A DNA stretch of 40,970 nucleotides from an uncultured Lachnospiraceae bacterium (GTDB lineage Bacteria; Bacillota; Clostridia; Lachnospirales; Lachnospiraceae), in the NCBI GenBank assembly GCA_947178145.1, contig CAMWXE010000046.1, forward strand, positions 1 to 40,970. Direction: 5' to 3'. This document shows, one piece after another, positions 6,478 to 13,768 of this stretch. Position 1 is the stretch's first letter. Each line of letters opens with the position of its first letter. The notes under the pieces were generated by a model. It had not been told where the DNA came from, ran no database searches, and saw only the letters and a program-made list of their open reading frames with translations. Both the position numbers and the translations under genes were made by a program.

Positions 6478-7727
6478 CGGCATGGGTATTTTGGGATAGT
6501 GGGATCCACTTTTTAAATTCATGTTCTGTCTATTATGCAGTGCAGCTTGTAAGATGTGTGCTGCTTTCATTCATAGTGCTTGCGTTTGTTTTCACTCTGC
6601 GGAAAACGGCACTGAAAAACAGGGTATTCCTAAAGGGCGCATTATGGGGTTTGTTCATTCCTGTATTGTTTGTTGGCAGGATGAAGTTTTTTTATGAAAA
6701 CAGAATAGCAGTAAGATTTTTTTCGTGGTTGACGGAAATGTGCATGAACCATATATGGATATGCTGGCTGTATTCATGCGGTGTTTCCGTATATGCTGCC
6801 CTGCTGTTTTACAGAAGAAGAAAACTGAAAAAAATGGCTGCAGGAATGGAAAAAAGAAAGGCAGGCGGCACGGTTGTCTATGTCACGAAAACGCCCGTCA
6901 CACCGTCTACCATAGGGGTGTTCAGACCAAAGATAGTCATGCCGGAAGCCATACTGAAAGGATATGACGGGAAAGAGCTCCAAACAATCCTGCTCCATGA
7001 AAAAACGCATATCCGACTAGGGCATTTACTGTTTTATCTTTTGTGGGATATATTACGGGCTTTATTATGGCTCAATCCGTTTCTTTCCATAGGCACAAAG
7101 TATTTCCGGGAAGATATGGAAGAAATTTGTGATTGGGTAACAATTAAGCGGAGTGAGGGGAAAGCATACGCATACGGGCACCTCCTGTTAAAGAGCATGA
7201 GGATTTTGCAGGCAGAAAGCAAAGATTTTAATATGTATGCCACTTTTGCAGGGGATAAGGAGTATCAGAGCATCCGGCAGAGGGTAACAAGGATTGCCGC
7301 ATATAAACCGTATAAAGGGGCTGTGGCAGTTGGTACACTGATTGCAGCAATGCTGTGTGTGGCGGGTACAGTCTTTTGGACGCAGAATGTTTCTTATGAC
7401 AGGTACAATCCGATTGACAGCATTGTTGTGTATGATATGGGGACAGGAACAGAGCTTATCAGTGACGGGGAAGCATTAAGTGAAGCGGTCAGTTATGATG
7501 AAAGCTGCATCTACATAAAAGCGGAAACTTTTCAAGAATTGATAAAGGACAGTACCGTATCAAGTGAAAATATCTGTTTTTACTGCAGCGGTTATTACAA
7601 GTTGCCGGGAATAGGCGGGGGTGGTGGCTGCGGATATTTAGAAACGGCAGATTTAGAAAACGGTATTTTAAAAATAGAATATGTAAAGCAGGAGAATATT
7701 TTTGTTCGTATATTCAAAATGATTTAA
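6474..7727 (+). CDS. BlaR1-like M56 membrane metallopeptidase, short form
   Basis: 417 residues. The N-terminal half has several membrane helices, then the M56 zinc site H175-E176-K-T-H179 in LLHEKTHIRLGH and ICDWVTIKR in the position of the usual CDEAV region. One more helix (GTLIAAMLCVAGTVFW) precedes an extracellular tail of about 100 residues containing a GIGGGGGCGY stretch. BlaR1 is near 600 residues; the penicillin sensor is missing, so the signal is unknown. It is translationally coupled to the BlaI upstream. The ICDW in place of CDEA deserves attention, since the Glu of that motif is usually a zinc ligand. Confidence 0.85.
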   Translation: MTAWVFWDSGIHFLNSCSVYYAVQLVRCVLLSFIVLAFVFTLRKTALKNRVFLKGALWGLFIPVLFVGRMKFFYENRIAVRFFSWLTEMCMNHIWICWLYSCGVSVYAALLFYRRRKLKKMAAGMEKRKAGGTVVYVTKTPVTPSTIGVFRPKIVMPEAILKGYDGKELQTILLHEKTHIRLGHLLFYLLWDILRALLWLNPFLSIGTKYFREDMEEICDWVTIKRSEGKAYAYGHLLLKSMRILQAESKDFNMYATFAGDKEYQSIRQRVTRIAAYKPYKGAVAVGTLIAAMLCVAGTVFWTQNVSYDRYNPIDSIVVYDMGTGTELISDGEALSEAVSYDESCIYIKAETFQELIKDSTVSSENICFYCSGYYKLPGIGGGGGCGYLETADLENGILKIEYVKQENIFVRIFKMI

Positions 7728-7753
7728 GGCAAATTCAAAGGAGGACTAAAACT

Positions 7754-8473
7754 ATGGCAATGGAAATCAGTAACAATTACAGCAGCTATGTAAGCAGCTA
7801 CACAAACACTACGGACAACAAGAAAAAAACAACCGAAAGCGGCACAACAACGGAAACAAGCAGTACCACAAAAAAGACAGCGGCAGATGAACTGTCGTAT
7901 CTTTCCGAAAAGTACAGCAATTACAGCATTGTAGCCGCCAATTATACGAAGGGAATGCAGTATGGTTCCAGTTCAACCGTAAATGTTGCAATCTCTCCGC
8001 AGTTTTTGGCTAAAATGGCAAGTGACCCGGAACTGGAAAAAGAGTATGAAAAGAATATTGCCGCTATGCAGGAATGTGATGAACAAAATGTCCGCCAAGC
8101 TGCTGCCGGAGGCTGGCATGTTGCAGCACAGGGTTGGGCGATTGATAAAGACGGTGGGATTAGTAAGTGGTCGATCGTACAAAAAGATGATACAAAATCC
8201 CATTTACAAACTATGTCTGAAAATGCAGAGAAAATTCGTAAGCAGAATGAGGAAAAGAAACAGAAAAAAGCAGAGCTTGAAGAAAAGCGTCAGGCGAATC
8301 GGGAAGAAAAGAAAAAGTTGCAGGAGAAGTTGGACGAGGCAGGCAAGGATCAGTTTGACGATAAGTGGAAAGGTGTGGTTGTCATTTCAAAAGATGATGA
8401 AAATGCGGCTGTTCCCAAAGCTGATAAGGACAATGCAGGAATTACAGGCTTGAATATGGACTTAAAGGCATAA
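7754..8473 (+). CDS. DUF6033-like protein of unknown function
   Basis: 239 residues behind AAAGGAGG. The N-terminus is low-complexity Ser/Thr/Lys/Asn-rich (about 1-45). A middle domain contains VNVAISPQFLAKMASDPELE and GGWHVAAQGWAIDKDGGISKW. A highly charged Lys/Glu coiled coil follows (about 158-195), then a short tail. The opening MEISNNYSSYVSSY resembles proteins I recall as DUF6033 in Lachnospiraceae; that link is from memory. It has no signal peptide. Its middle region resembles the protein at 8615, so the two are probably diverged paralogues. Confidence 0.75.
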   Translation: MAMEISNNYSSYVSSYTNTTDNKKKTTESGTTTETSSTTKKTAADELSYLSEKYSNYSIVAANYTKGMQYGSSSTVNVAISPQFLAKMASDPELEKEYEKNIAAMQECDEQNVRQAAAGGWHVAAQGWAIDKDGGISKWSIVQKDDTKSHLQTMSENAEKIRKQNEEKKQKKAELEEKRQANREEKKKLQEKLDEAGKDQFDDKWKGVVVISKDDENAAVPKADKDNAGITGLNMDLKA

Positions 8474-8489
8474 CGGGAAAAGGATTTTA

Positions 8490-8618
8490 ATGAAACAGTA
8501 CAACTCAAATGGAGAATATGTAAATCCTGTAAATGGTTTGACATTCATTAGGATTTTATCAGAGAGTGTGTTTATATTGTTCGTGATGATGAAAAATGAA
8601 AGGAGCATGAAGAAGTGA
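8490..8618 (+). CDS. Small 42-residue ORF coupled to the next gene
   Basis: ATG 8490 follows AAAAGGA closely. The peptide begins MKQYNSNGEYVNPVNG and has a hydrophobic segment (about residues 19-35, FIRILSESVFILFVMM) before a basic end. Its TGA overlaps the GTG of the next gene (GTGA), suggesting translational coupling. I do not recognise it. It could be a small membrane protein or merely a translated leader. Confidence 0.4.
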   Translation: MKQYNSNGEYVNPVNGLTFIRILSESVFILFVMMKNERSMKK

Positions 8619-9322
8619 TAACGGATTATGGATTATTAGGAAAAGTTGGCGGGTATGGTCCGGCAGGCATTTACCAGAAAGAAAAGGCAGCAGATAGCGG
8701 TGGTGTCAGCTTCTTGGAGCTTGCTTCTGCAAAAGCGGCGCAGAATGTGACAGAACAGACAAGCGTAACGGGAATGAGTTTTGAGGATATGATGAAGTCA
8801 AAATATCCGGGAGCTTACTATAATGTAATGGATACTTCAAAGATTGATGGGGGATTGTGGGGACGGAATGATTATCCGTGGGACGCATATTTTTCAAAAC
8901 CTGCGGACGAATCTGTTTTGAACTGGACGCCGACGGGAGCAGAACCGTCTATGCAGGATTCAGAAGTACAGAATAAAATAAATTCTATGGCGGGTAAGAT
9001 GTCTGTAGTTATACCGTCGGAGTTAGAAGAAAAAATGAAGAATGACCCAGAACTCGCAAAACAAGTAATGGATAAGATTGACGGTTTTATTTCAACATAT
9101 TACAGACCAGAAGCAAATCAGGGCTTTCTGATAACATTTGATGAAAATGGGGAAATCAATCATGCCTGCATAGCTTGTGAAGGACGAATTACTGTTTCCT
9201 CATCAGAATTTGTTGAAGCCCGCAAAGCAAGAGAAGCAAAACACGCTGAATATGAGAGGACTGCCGAAGAAAACGCAATCAAGCGGAAATTACGGGAGCA
9301 GCAGGGGTGTAAAGGCTGCTGA
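8615..9322 (+). CDS. Hypothetical protein related to the 7754 gene product
   Basis: 235 residues from GTG 8615 (GAAAGGAG about 10 bp upstream). The segment MSVVIPSELEEKMKNDPELA parallels ISPQFLAKMASDPELE of the protein at 7754, and both are followed by a GFLITFDENGEINHA / GWAIDKDGGISKW-type strand pair and a Lys/Glu-rich helix. The C-terminus ends in GCKGC. There is a GRNDYPWDAYF segment around residues 89-99. No enzymatic motif is seen. The gene pair with the small ORF between looks like one transcription unit. Confidence 0.7.
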   Translation: MITDYGLLGKVGGYGPAGIYQKEKAADSGGVSFLELASAKAAQNVTEQTSVTGMSFEDMMKSKYPGAYYNVMDTSKIDGGLWGRNDYPWDAYFSKPADESVLNWTPTGAEPSMQDSEVQNKINSMAGKMSVVIPSELEEKMKNDPELAKQVMDKIDGFISTYYRPEANQGFLITFDENGEINHACIACEGRITVSSSEFVEARKAREAKHAEYERTAEENAIKRKLREQQGCKGC

Positions 9323-9376
9323 CCGGCAGGGGAATCCGTCAACAGCTTTGATATGCAAATGGGGAATATTATGCTG

Positions 9377-9443
9377 AAGGAACTTACTCACTCCCATCCT
9401 GCTGCGGGAGTTTGTGGAGAAAATCGTTGTCCATGAGGCAACT
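9377..9443 (+). pseudogene. Serine recombinase C-terminal relic
   Basis: Two adjacent frames give KELTHSHP and then PILLREFVEKIVVHEAT. The second is the hallmark C-terminal motif of another branch of large serine recombinases (LLREFVEKIVVHE). A one-base frameshift separates them and nothing else of the gene is present. It differs from the recombinase remnant at 171-1085. Confidence 0.6.
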
Positions 9444-9526
9444 CATACCTATCAAGCGCTTCTATTCCCCCAATGTCTGCAAAAACACTGGATGTGGTTA
9501 ACAGACTATCAATTTCGCGGCAAGTC

Positions 9527-10408
9527 TCATCCCAGTGACTTCAAATTTCTTCGATATTCCTGCAGCTTCGTCTCATCAACATTGTCCAGGACATACTGCA
9601 GCTCATTTATGACCTTTTGGCGGTCGTAGGGCAGATAAGCCGTTACTGGTATCACGTTTGAAACCGTATTTGCCAGCAAGTGGGTGCGGATATTTAAGCT
9701 GTTGATGAATATCTGCAGTTCGCGGATACGCTCCTTTTCCCCGGCAGGCACAAACAGCCCCTGCTGCTGCATTTTGTATAATTCCGTATCCGGGAAGAGC
9801 GTGAGAGAATCCACGGAAACAAAATACGGATTGAGCCGGCTAAACAGCGCGGCACTATTCATTGCATTTCGGTATCCGCCGCCTTTTGCTGCAAGTCCTG
9901 TCATATAGACAACGTAGTATTCGATTCCCGCTTCGTCGAGCTTCCCGCATTGTTCCAGAATATCAGCCGAAGTATATCCTTTGTCTGCAAGGGCGAGTGT
10001 TTGATCATCGCCGCTTTCGACGCCGATACTCAGGCCGTTAATGCCCATTGCCCTTAGTTTTCTAAGCTGCCACACCTCTTTATCTTTTATGTCACGGATA
10101 CTTGCAAACATGGCCATTGTCTGGCATTTAATCAAGGAATCCCTTACGGTTAATGCCCTGCGTTTCAGATTATCGTAGCTCATTGCAAACGGATTTGCCC
10201 CTGTCCAGAATATTCTTCTCGCATAGGGCTGATAGCTTTTTATTTCTTCCAGGTCTTCCTCAAATTCCGCGATGGGTGACATGCGAAAACACTCGTTCTG
10301 ATACAGATTACAAAACCTGCACTGACGATAGGTGCAGCCGGAAGTAGCCTGTATGATGACAGAGTTCGCTTCGTAGGGTGGTCTCCAGGTTCTGCCTGTA
10401 AAATGCAT
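9527..10408 (-). CDS. Radical SAM protein
   Basis: 293 residues. The N-terminal CX4CX2C cluster motif is C25-C30-C33 (SGCTYRQCRFCNLY), preceded by TWRPPYEANS; SAM-binding features follow (FWTGANPF, GLSIGVESGDD). This CX4CX2C group is a broad radical SAM family without an agreed substrate. It is a paralogue of the gene 18 bp upstream on the same strand, and their beginnings (MHFTGRTWRPPYEA / MHYTGTIWRPPYEA) are nearly identical. Parts of this gene also occur scrambled at 2757-2892. No maturase partner or peptide precursor is seen nearby. Confidence 0.9.
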   Translation of the reverse strand: MHFTGRTWRPPYEANSVIIQATSGCTYRQCRFCNLYQNECFRMSPIAEFEEDLEEIKSYQPYARRIFWTGANPFAMSYDNLKRRALTVRDSLIKCQTMAMFASIRDIKDKEVWQLRKLRAMGINGLSIGVESGDDQTLALADKGYTSADILEQCGKLDEAGIEYYVVYMTGLAAKGGGYRNAMNSAALFSRLNPYFVSVDSLTLFPDTELYKMQQQGLFVPAGEKERIRELQIFINSLNIRTHLLANTVSNVIPVTAYLPYDRQKVINELQYVLDNVDETKLQEYRRNLKSLG

Positions 10409-10426
10409 TGTCCTGCCTCCTTTCTT

Positions 10427-11326
10427 TCATAGATGATGAACGCTTTTTCTGTATTTCCGCAATTCTTCCTCGCTGATATTTCCTATGATTTCATCGAGAA
10501 AGGACAGCAGTTTATTCCTGTCTTTTGGCAGTTGTCCATAAAATTGATACGCGTTGGAAGCTCCCATCGCTGCAAAGCTTGTAGGTATCTGCAAGTTTTC
10601 AATGAGTGTCCGCACCTCCTTATACTTTTCGAGTTCACCTTCCTCCTGCCAGTTTCCGCGCTGTATTTCCGTGTAAAGTTCAGCGTCGGGATAAACTGTA
10701 AGCATATTTGCTCCAATGAGCACGGGGTGCACCTGATTGCACAGTGCAGCCGTCAATGCGGCCCCAGTTTCTCCGCGGCCTGCTCCGGAAATGCCTGCCA
10801 GATAAAAGAAGCTGTAATGAATACCTGCGGTATCTAACCTGTGACACTGTGCTATGATGTCGGCAGAAGTGTATCCCTTGTTCATAAAACCCAAAGCCGC
10901 ATCATCGCCCGTCTCAATCCCAATCGTCAAACCGTCATACCCGCAGGCGCACAGTTTTGCGAGTTCTTCATCGGTTTTCGGAGTGATATCTGTAATTCTT
11001 GCAAATGAGCCAATCGATTTTACAGACGGGAGATATTTGCGGACTCGTTCTGCAATCGCAGCCAATTTGTCATAAGACAGAACGAACGGATTGGCCCCTG
11101 TCAGAAATACGCGGTCAATGTCCTGCCAGTCCCAGCGTCTGCCCGCCTTTTGTACCTCCTGCAAATCCGACTCAATATCCTTCATGGGGGACATTCTGAA
11201 TGGAAACGGCAAATCATTGTACAGCGTACAAAATTTGCATTTGTGATGTGTACAGCCAGCTGTCACTTCTAATAAGAGTGATGCTGCTTCATACGGCGGC
11301 CGCCAGATTGTTCCTGTATAGTGCAT
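10427..11326 (-). CDS. Radical SAM protein, paralogue of the neighbouring gene
   Basis: 299 residues with C25-C30-C33 (AGCTHHKCKFCTLY), VFLTGANPFVLSYDKL and GLTIGIETGDDAALGFMNKGYTS as separate conserved blocks. It shares its whole domain plan with the downstream gene, indicating tandem duplication followed by divergence. It is probably first in the operon, with GGAGAGATCGAT just before ATG. The immediate upstream region holds a MITE and a degenerate stretch, so its promoter may have changed recently. Substrate unknown. Confidence 0.9.
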   Translation of the reverse strand: MHYTGTIWRPPYEAASLLLEVTAGCTHHKCKFCTLYNDLPFPFRMSPMKDIESDLQEVQKAGRRWDWQDIDRVFLTGANPFVLSYDKLAAIAERVRKYLPSVKSIGSFARITDITPKTDEELAKLCACGYDGLTIGIETGDDAALGFMNKGYTSADIIAQCHRLDTAGIHYSFFYLAGISGAGRGETGAALTAALCNQVHPVLIGANMLTVYPDAELYTEIQRGNWQEEGELEKYKEVRTLIENLQIPTSFAAMGASNAYQFYGQLPKDRNKLLSFLDEIIGNISEEELRKYRKSVHHL

Positions 11327-11412
11327 ATCGATCTCTCCTTTTTGTGTAGTTCAGGAACGGTAAGCAAATATCATTGCCGGATTGCGCAGGACAACTGGAG
11401 ACACAGACGTTA

Positions 11413-11556
11413 GGAACTGTAGGAAAATAAGTGATACAGATTGCGCAGGATATTTCTTCGAGAGTGCAGTACAAAAAACGTAGGCGTAGTGGGCTACGGC
11501 GAGGCTTTTTGTGCTGTGCTATCGGAGAGATGGTAAAGTTCGTTGTTTACAGTTCC
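11413..11556 (+). repeat. GGAACTGT-family MITE, copy 2 (144 bp)
   Basis: Left end GGAACTGTAGGAAAATAAG and right end ACAGTTCC are flanked by TTA on both sides (11410-11412, 11557-11559). The core holds CTTCGAGAGTGC, GTAGTGGGCTACGG and TGTGCTATCGGAGAG, which fold back on each other. It lies between the divergent radical SAM and HxlR genes. A weaker similarity at about 11349-11385 (CAGGAACGG, ATTGCGCAGGA) may be an older copy. Confidence 0.8.
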
Positions 11557-11570
11557 TTATGTTTATTATA

Positions 11571-11661
11571 TGAATGTACAATAATTTTACAAGTACTGTA
11601 CTTTTTTATAGTACATATAAATGGACTGTACATTGATTTTAGACAAAAAAGGTGTTATACT
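11571..11661 (+). promoter_or_regulatory. Promoter with repeated GTAC boxes before the HxlR gene
   Basis: -35 TTGATT (11633-11638), 17-bp spacer, -10 TATACT (11656-11661). Upstream, GTAC recurs four times, including ACTGTAC at 11595-11601 and 11625-11631, 30 bp apart (about three helical turns). Such repeats fit binding by a dimeric winged-helix HxlR protein, and autoregulation is inferred. Confidence 0.6.
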
Positions 11662-11711
11662 GCTTTGAAAAGAAAAAGAATAATTCTGTCATTAGACGAG
11701 GAGTGTCAGGT

Positions 11712-12041
11712 ATGAGAAAAAGCACGTTAGCGGTTGAACGCTGTAAAACCGTTTCCACGATACAGAAAATGTTAGGCGGCAAATGGAAAATCGAAATTAT
11801 CTATTATATCGCCTTTCAGGATATTCACCGTTTCGGAGAGCTTCGCAGACAGATTGGAGAGATTACGGAATCCAGTCTGACAAAGCAGCTTCGGGAGCTG
11901 GAAGCAGACGGTTTCATTACCCGTTATGACTACAAAGAAGTACCTCCCCATGTGGAATACAATCTGACGGACTTGGGAAAAAGCTTCATTCCCGTTTTGG
12001 AATATATGAAACAATGGGGCGATGAAAATCTCAGCGGGTAG
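11712..12041 (+). CDS. HxlR-family winged-helix transcriptional regulator
   Basis: 109 residues from ATG 11712, with GAGGAG about 8 bp upstream; earlier in-frame starts lie in the promoter. Family hallmarks are MLGGKWKIEIIYYI, HRFGELRRQIGEI, LTKQLRELEADGFI and YNLTDLGKSFIPVLEYM. HxlR regulators sense oxidative, formaldehyde or redox signals, often through a cysteine near the N-terminus; here C13 (VERCKTV) fits. It lies between the radical SAM pair and a cupin, either of which could be a target. Confidence 0.9.
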   Translation: MRKSTLAVERCKTVSTIQKMLGGKWKIEIIYYIAFQDIHRFGELRRQIGEITESSLTKQLRELEADGFITRYDYKEVPPHVEYNLTDLGKSFIPVLEYMKQWGDENLSG

Positions 12042-12087
12042 ACGAAGCAAAGTAACTGGTTTATATAGTTGGAGCATTTATTAAACG

Positions 12088-12279
12088 CCGCATCAGTTTC
12101 AACTGCAGAACCGTATCCGCAAAGCGCAGCGGCTGCTGCACAAAACCAAAACAATAACCGAAGTGGCTCTGGCCACAGGATTTTGCGACCAAAGCCACTT
12201 CATAAAGCAATTCGAAAAGCAGGTGGGCATGACGCCGCGGACGTATCGATTGTCCTCCGAAATAATCGGATCAGCATAG
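12088..12279 (+). pseudogene. AraC-family DNA-binding domain relic
   Basis: A 63-residue frame without a start codon reads HQFQLQNRIRKAQRLL, then ITEVALATGFCDQSHFIKQF and VGMTPRTYRLSS. This is the second half of an AraC HTH domain, with both recognition helices. The first part of the domain and the whole sensor domain are gone. The end overlaps the stop of the convergent cupin gene by 9 bp. It is evidence of a deleted regulator, perhaps once the regulator of the cupin. Confidence 0.8.
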
Positions 12280-12666
12280 CGCAGGCATAAACTTAGCGAA
12301 CAGATAAAGACCGTCCGCTCCGGCAATGACTTCGTGCGGTACGCCGATGGGGAAAATGGAAATCACGCCGGCCTCATAAGGCAGTTCCACGCCATTGTTC
12401 CTGCATACGCCCGCACCAGATATAACCTCGTGCGTTTCCAGTTGTGTCTCGTGGATATGATTCCCAATTTTCTGATCGGGAGCGATTCTCACGAGATGGA
12501 AGCTGAACTGTCCATCCGTCTTGCTGGATGTGATAACATGCTTTAGCTCCACTCCCTCAAAAACAGGGTGTTTAGACCACGGAATTGTATCAAACGCAAC
12601 CGTTACATCCGGCAAAAGAAGCTTTCCTCCCTCATTGAATTTTTCGAACAGATTTTTATAATCCAT
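12271..12666 (-). CDS. Cupin-domain protein
   Basis: 131 residues from the ATG at 12666 (AGGAAGTGCTGC upstream). The cupin metal-binding pattern is present: GNHIHETQLETHEVISG with two His and a Glu, then a later His in IGVPHEVIAG. A single small cupin with no fused HTH is usually an isomerase/dioxygenase-like or ligand-binding protein; the substrate cannot be predicted. It is transcribed toward the AraC relic and HxlR gene. Confidence 0.75.
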   Translation of the reverse strand: MDYKNLFEKFNEGGKLLLPDVTVAFDTIPWSKHPVFEGVELKHVITSSKTDGQFSFHLVRIAPDQKIGNHIHETQLETHEVISGAGVCRNNGVELPYEAGVISIFPIGVPHEVIAGADGLYLFAKFMPALC

Positions 12667-12843
12667 TTGCAGCACTTCCTTTCCAATTTTTGCAGTATTT
12701 CTGCTCTCTTCCATCATAGCAGTAAGCATGAAATAAGAATTGTAAAAAATTGCGGAATGTTGGCTTGTCGCTACTGTTCATACATCCATTACAGTAGATG
12801 GAATCATTTGTCCGTCAAATCTTTTAATTTCTAAATATATTCA

Positions 12844-12872
12844 ATGACACGAATGTAACTGCGTGGTATACT
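12844..12872 (+). promoter_or_regulatory. Sigma-70-type promoter without an intact gene
   Basis: ATGACA, 17-bp spacer, TATACT. It points right into the relic region 12887-13300. It is probably the promoter of a gene now decayed, or of an RNA. Confidence 0.4.
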
Positions 12873-12886
12873 ATTTATAAGTATTT

Positions 12887-13300
12887 GTAACTATCATTCC
12901 TGAAATGGGATTCCCCCGGAGAAAGGCAAAAAGGAAGCGTGAAAACCATACCATGGATGAGGTCAGGCAGACAGTAATAGATGAAAATTTGTATCAGCAA
13001 AAGTCGGGTGCCAGATGAATCAACGAATTCAAATGCATCAGAAAACGACGAAAAGCATTGCTCAATGATCTTTAGACAGTTGGAAAAGAATATGATGATA
13101 AAACGTAGCTAAAAGAGGAAAATTTAAGAAGGTACAGGTGCCGTGAAATCTGAAAAAATGAAAATGGAACGCGTGCATAACTTTTTTCGCTTGGACACAC
13201 TTGCGTTCCTTGCTTCGTGTTAGCAATCCCAAAGCACGAGAATGGTAGTGGTAGCAGAGTTCATGGGTCTGTCATCCAATATCGATTTATTAGAATATAA
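12887..13300 (+). other. Decayed coding region of unknown origin
   Basis: A frame at 12887-13018 gives peptide-like sequence (IPEMGFPRRKAKRKREN, then MDEVRQTVIDENLYQQ) and ends at TGA. Further short open pieces follow (INEFKCIRKRRKALLNDL, GKEYDDKT) broken by stops. I cannot name the gene; the basic, helical character suggests a mobile-element protein. At 13166-13209 an inverted repeat GGAACGC...GCGTTCC is present. No intact gene is visible here. Confidence 0.35.
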
Positions 13301-13421
13301 TGATTAAAGCGTCAAAAGGGGTAAGCAAAGAAAATAATCACAATATAGAATATATACATCTGTACAAACCACTATATATTGTACCATTCTTATGAAAAAT
13401 ACCCTTTTGACGGGCTAATCA
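13301..13421. repeat. 121-bp long-hairpin repeat element
   Basis: Left arm TGATTA-n4-GTCAAAAGGGGTA (13301-13323) pairs with TACCCTTTTGAC-n4-TAATCA (13400-13421). The arms differ by a one-base bulge and 3-4 mismatches. A nested pair CAATATA / TATATTG lies in the loop. ATATAAT borders both ends (13295-13301 and 13421-13427) and could be a target duplication, though AT-richness makes chance plausible. No ORF. Confidence 0.55.
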
Positions 13422-13700
13422 TATAATTATATAACACCAACTCAATATAATAATCGTCCAATTCCGTTCTGATATTTGCTGCCGTGCCACAAATGCATAA
13501 CCCTCACCTAATCCTTGAGGAACTTTAGCAAATGACTAATGATTGCCTGTTCCAGTTAGGTTTTCATTCTAAAGTGCTTTGAAAAATTAACTGTTCGCAA
13601 ATTACGAATAGTCTGGTTTGAGGGAGAACATGATATAAAATTTGCAAGTTCTCCATGAAATTTTTGGAAAAGCGTATATGATAAATGGGGAATAAAATAA

Positions 13701-13729
13701 TTGAGAAATCAAGTTGTACTAGGTATAAT
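13701..13729 (+). promoter_or_regulatory. Promoter of the methyltransferase-kinase-receiver operon
   Basis: -35 TTGAGA (13701-13706), 17-bp spacer, -10 TATAAT (13724-13729), about 39 bp upstream of the start codon. AGAGGTGAA at 13755-13763 is the ribosome site. The near-consensus form suggests constitutive expression. Confidence 0.7.
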
Positions 13730-13768
13730 AACATTATAGAATTTGAGAATCAAAAGAGGTGAAATAGA

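Noticed and set aside
7983..8453. 156-codon ORF rich in Lys/Arg within the 7754 gene
   Set aside because: It is the +1 frame of a Lys/Glu-rich coiled coil and has no ribosome site.
12069..12290. 73-codon ORF after the HxlR gene
   Set aside because: A different frame of the same bases gives an unmistakable AraC HTH fragment.
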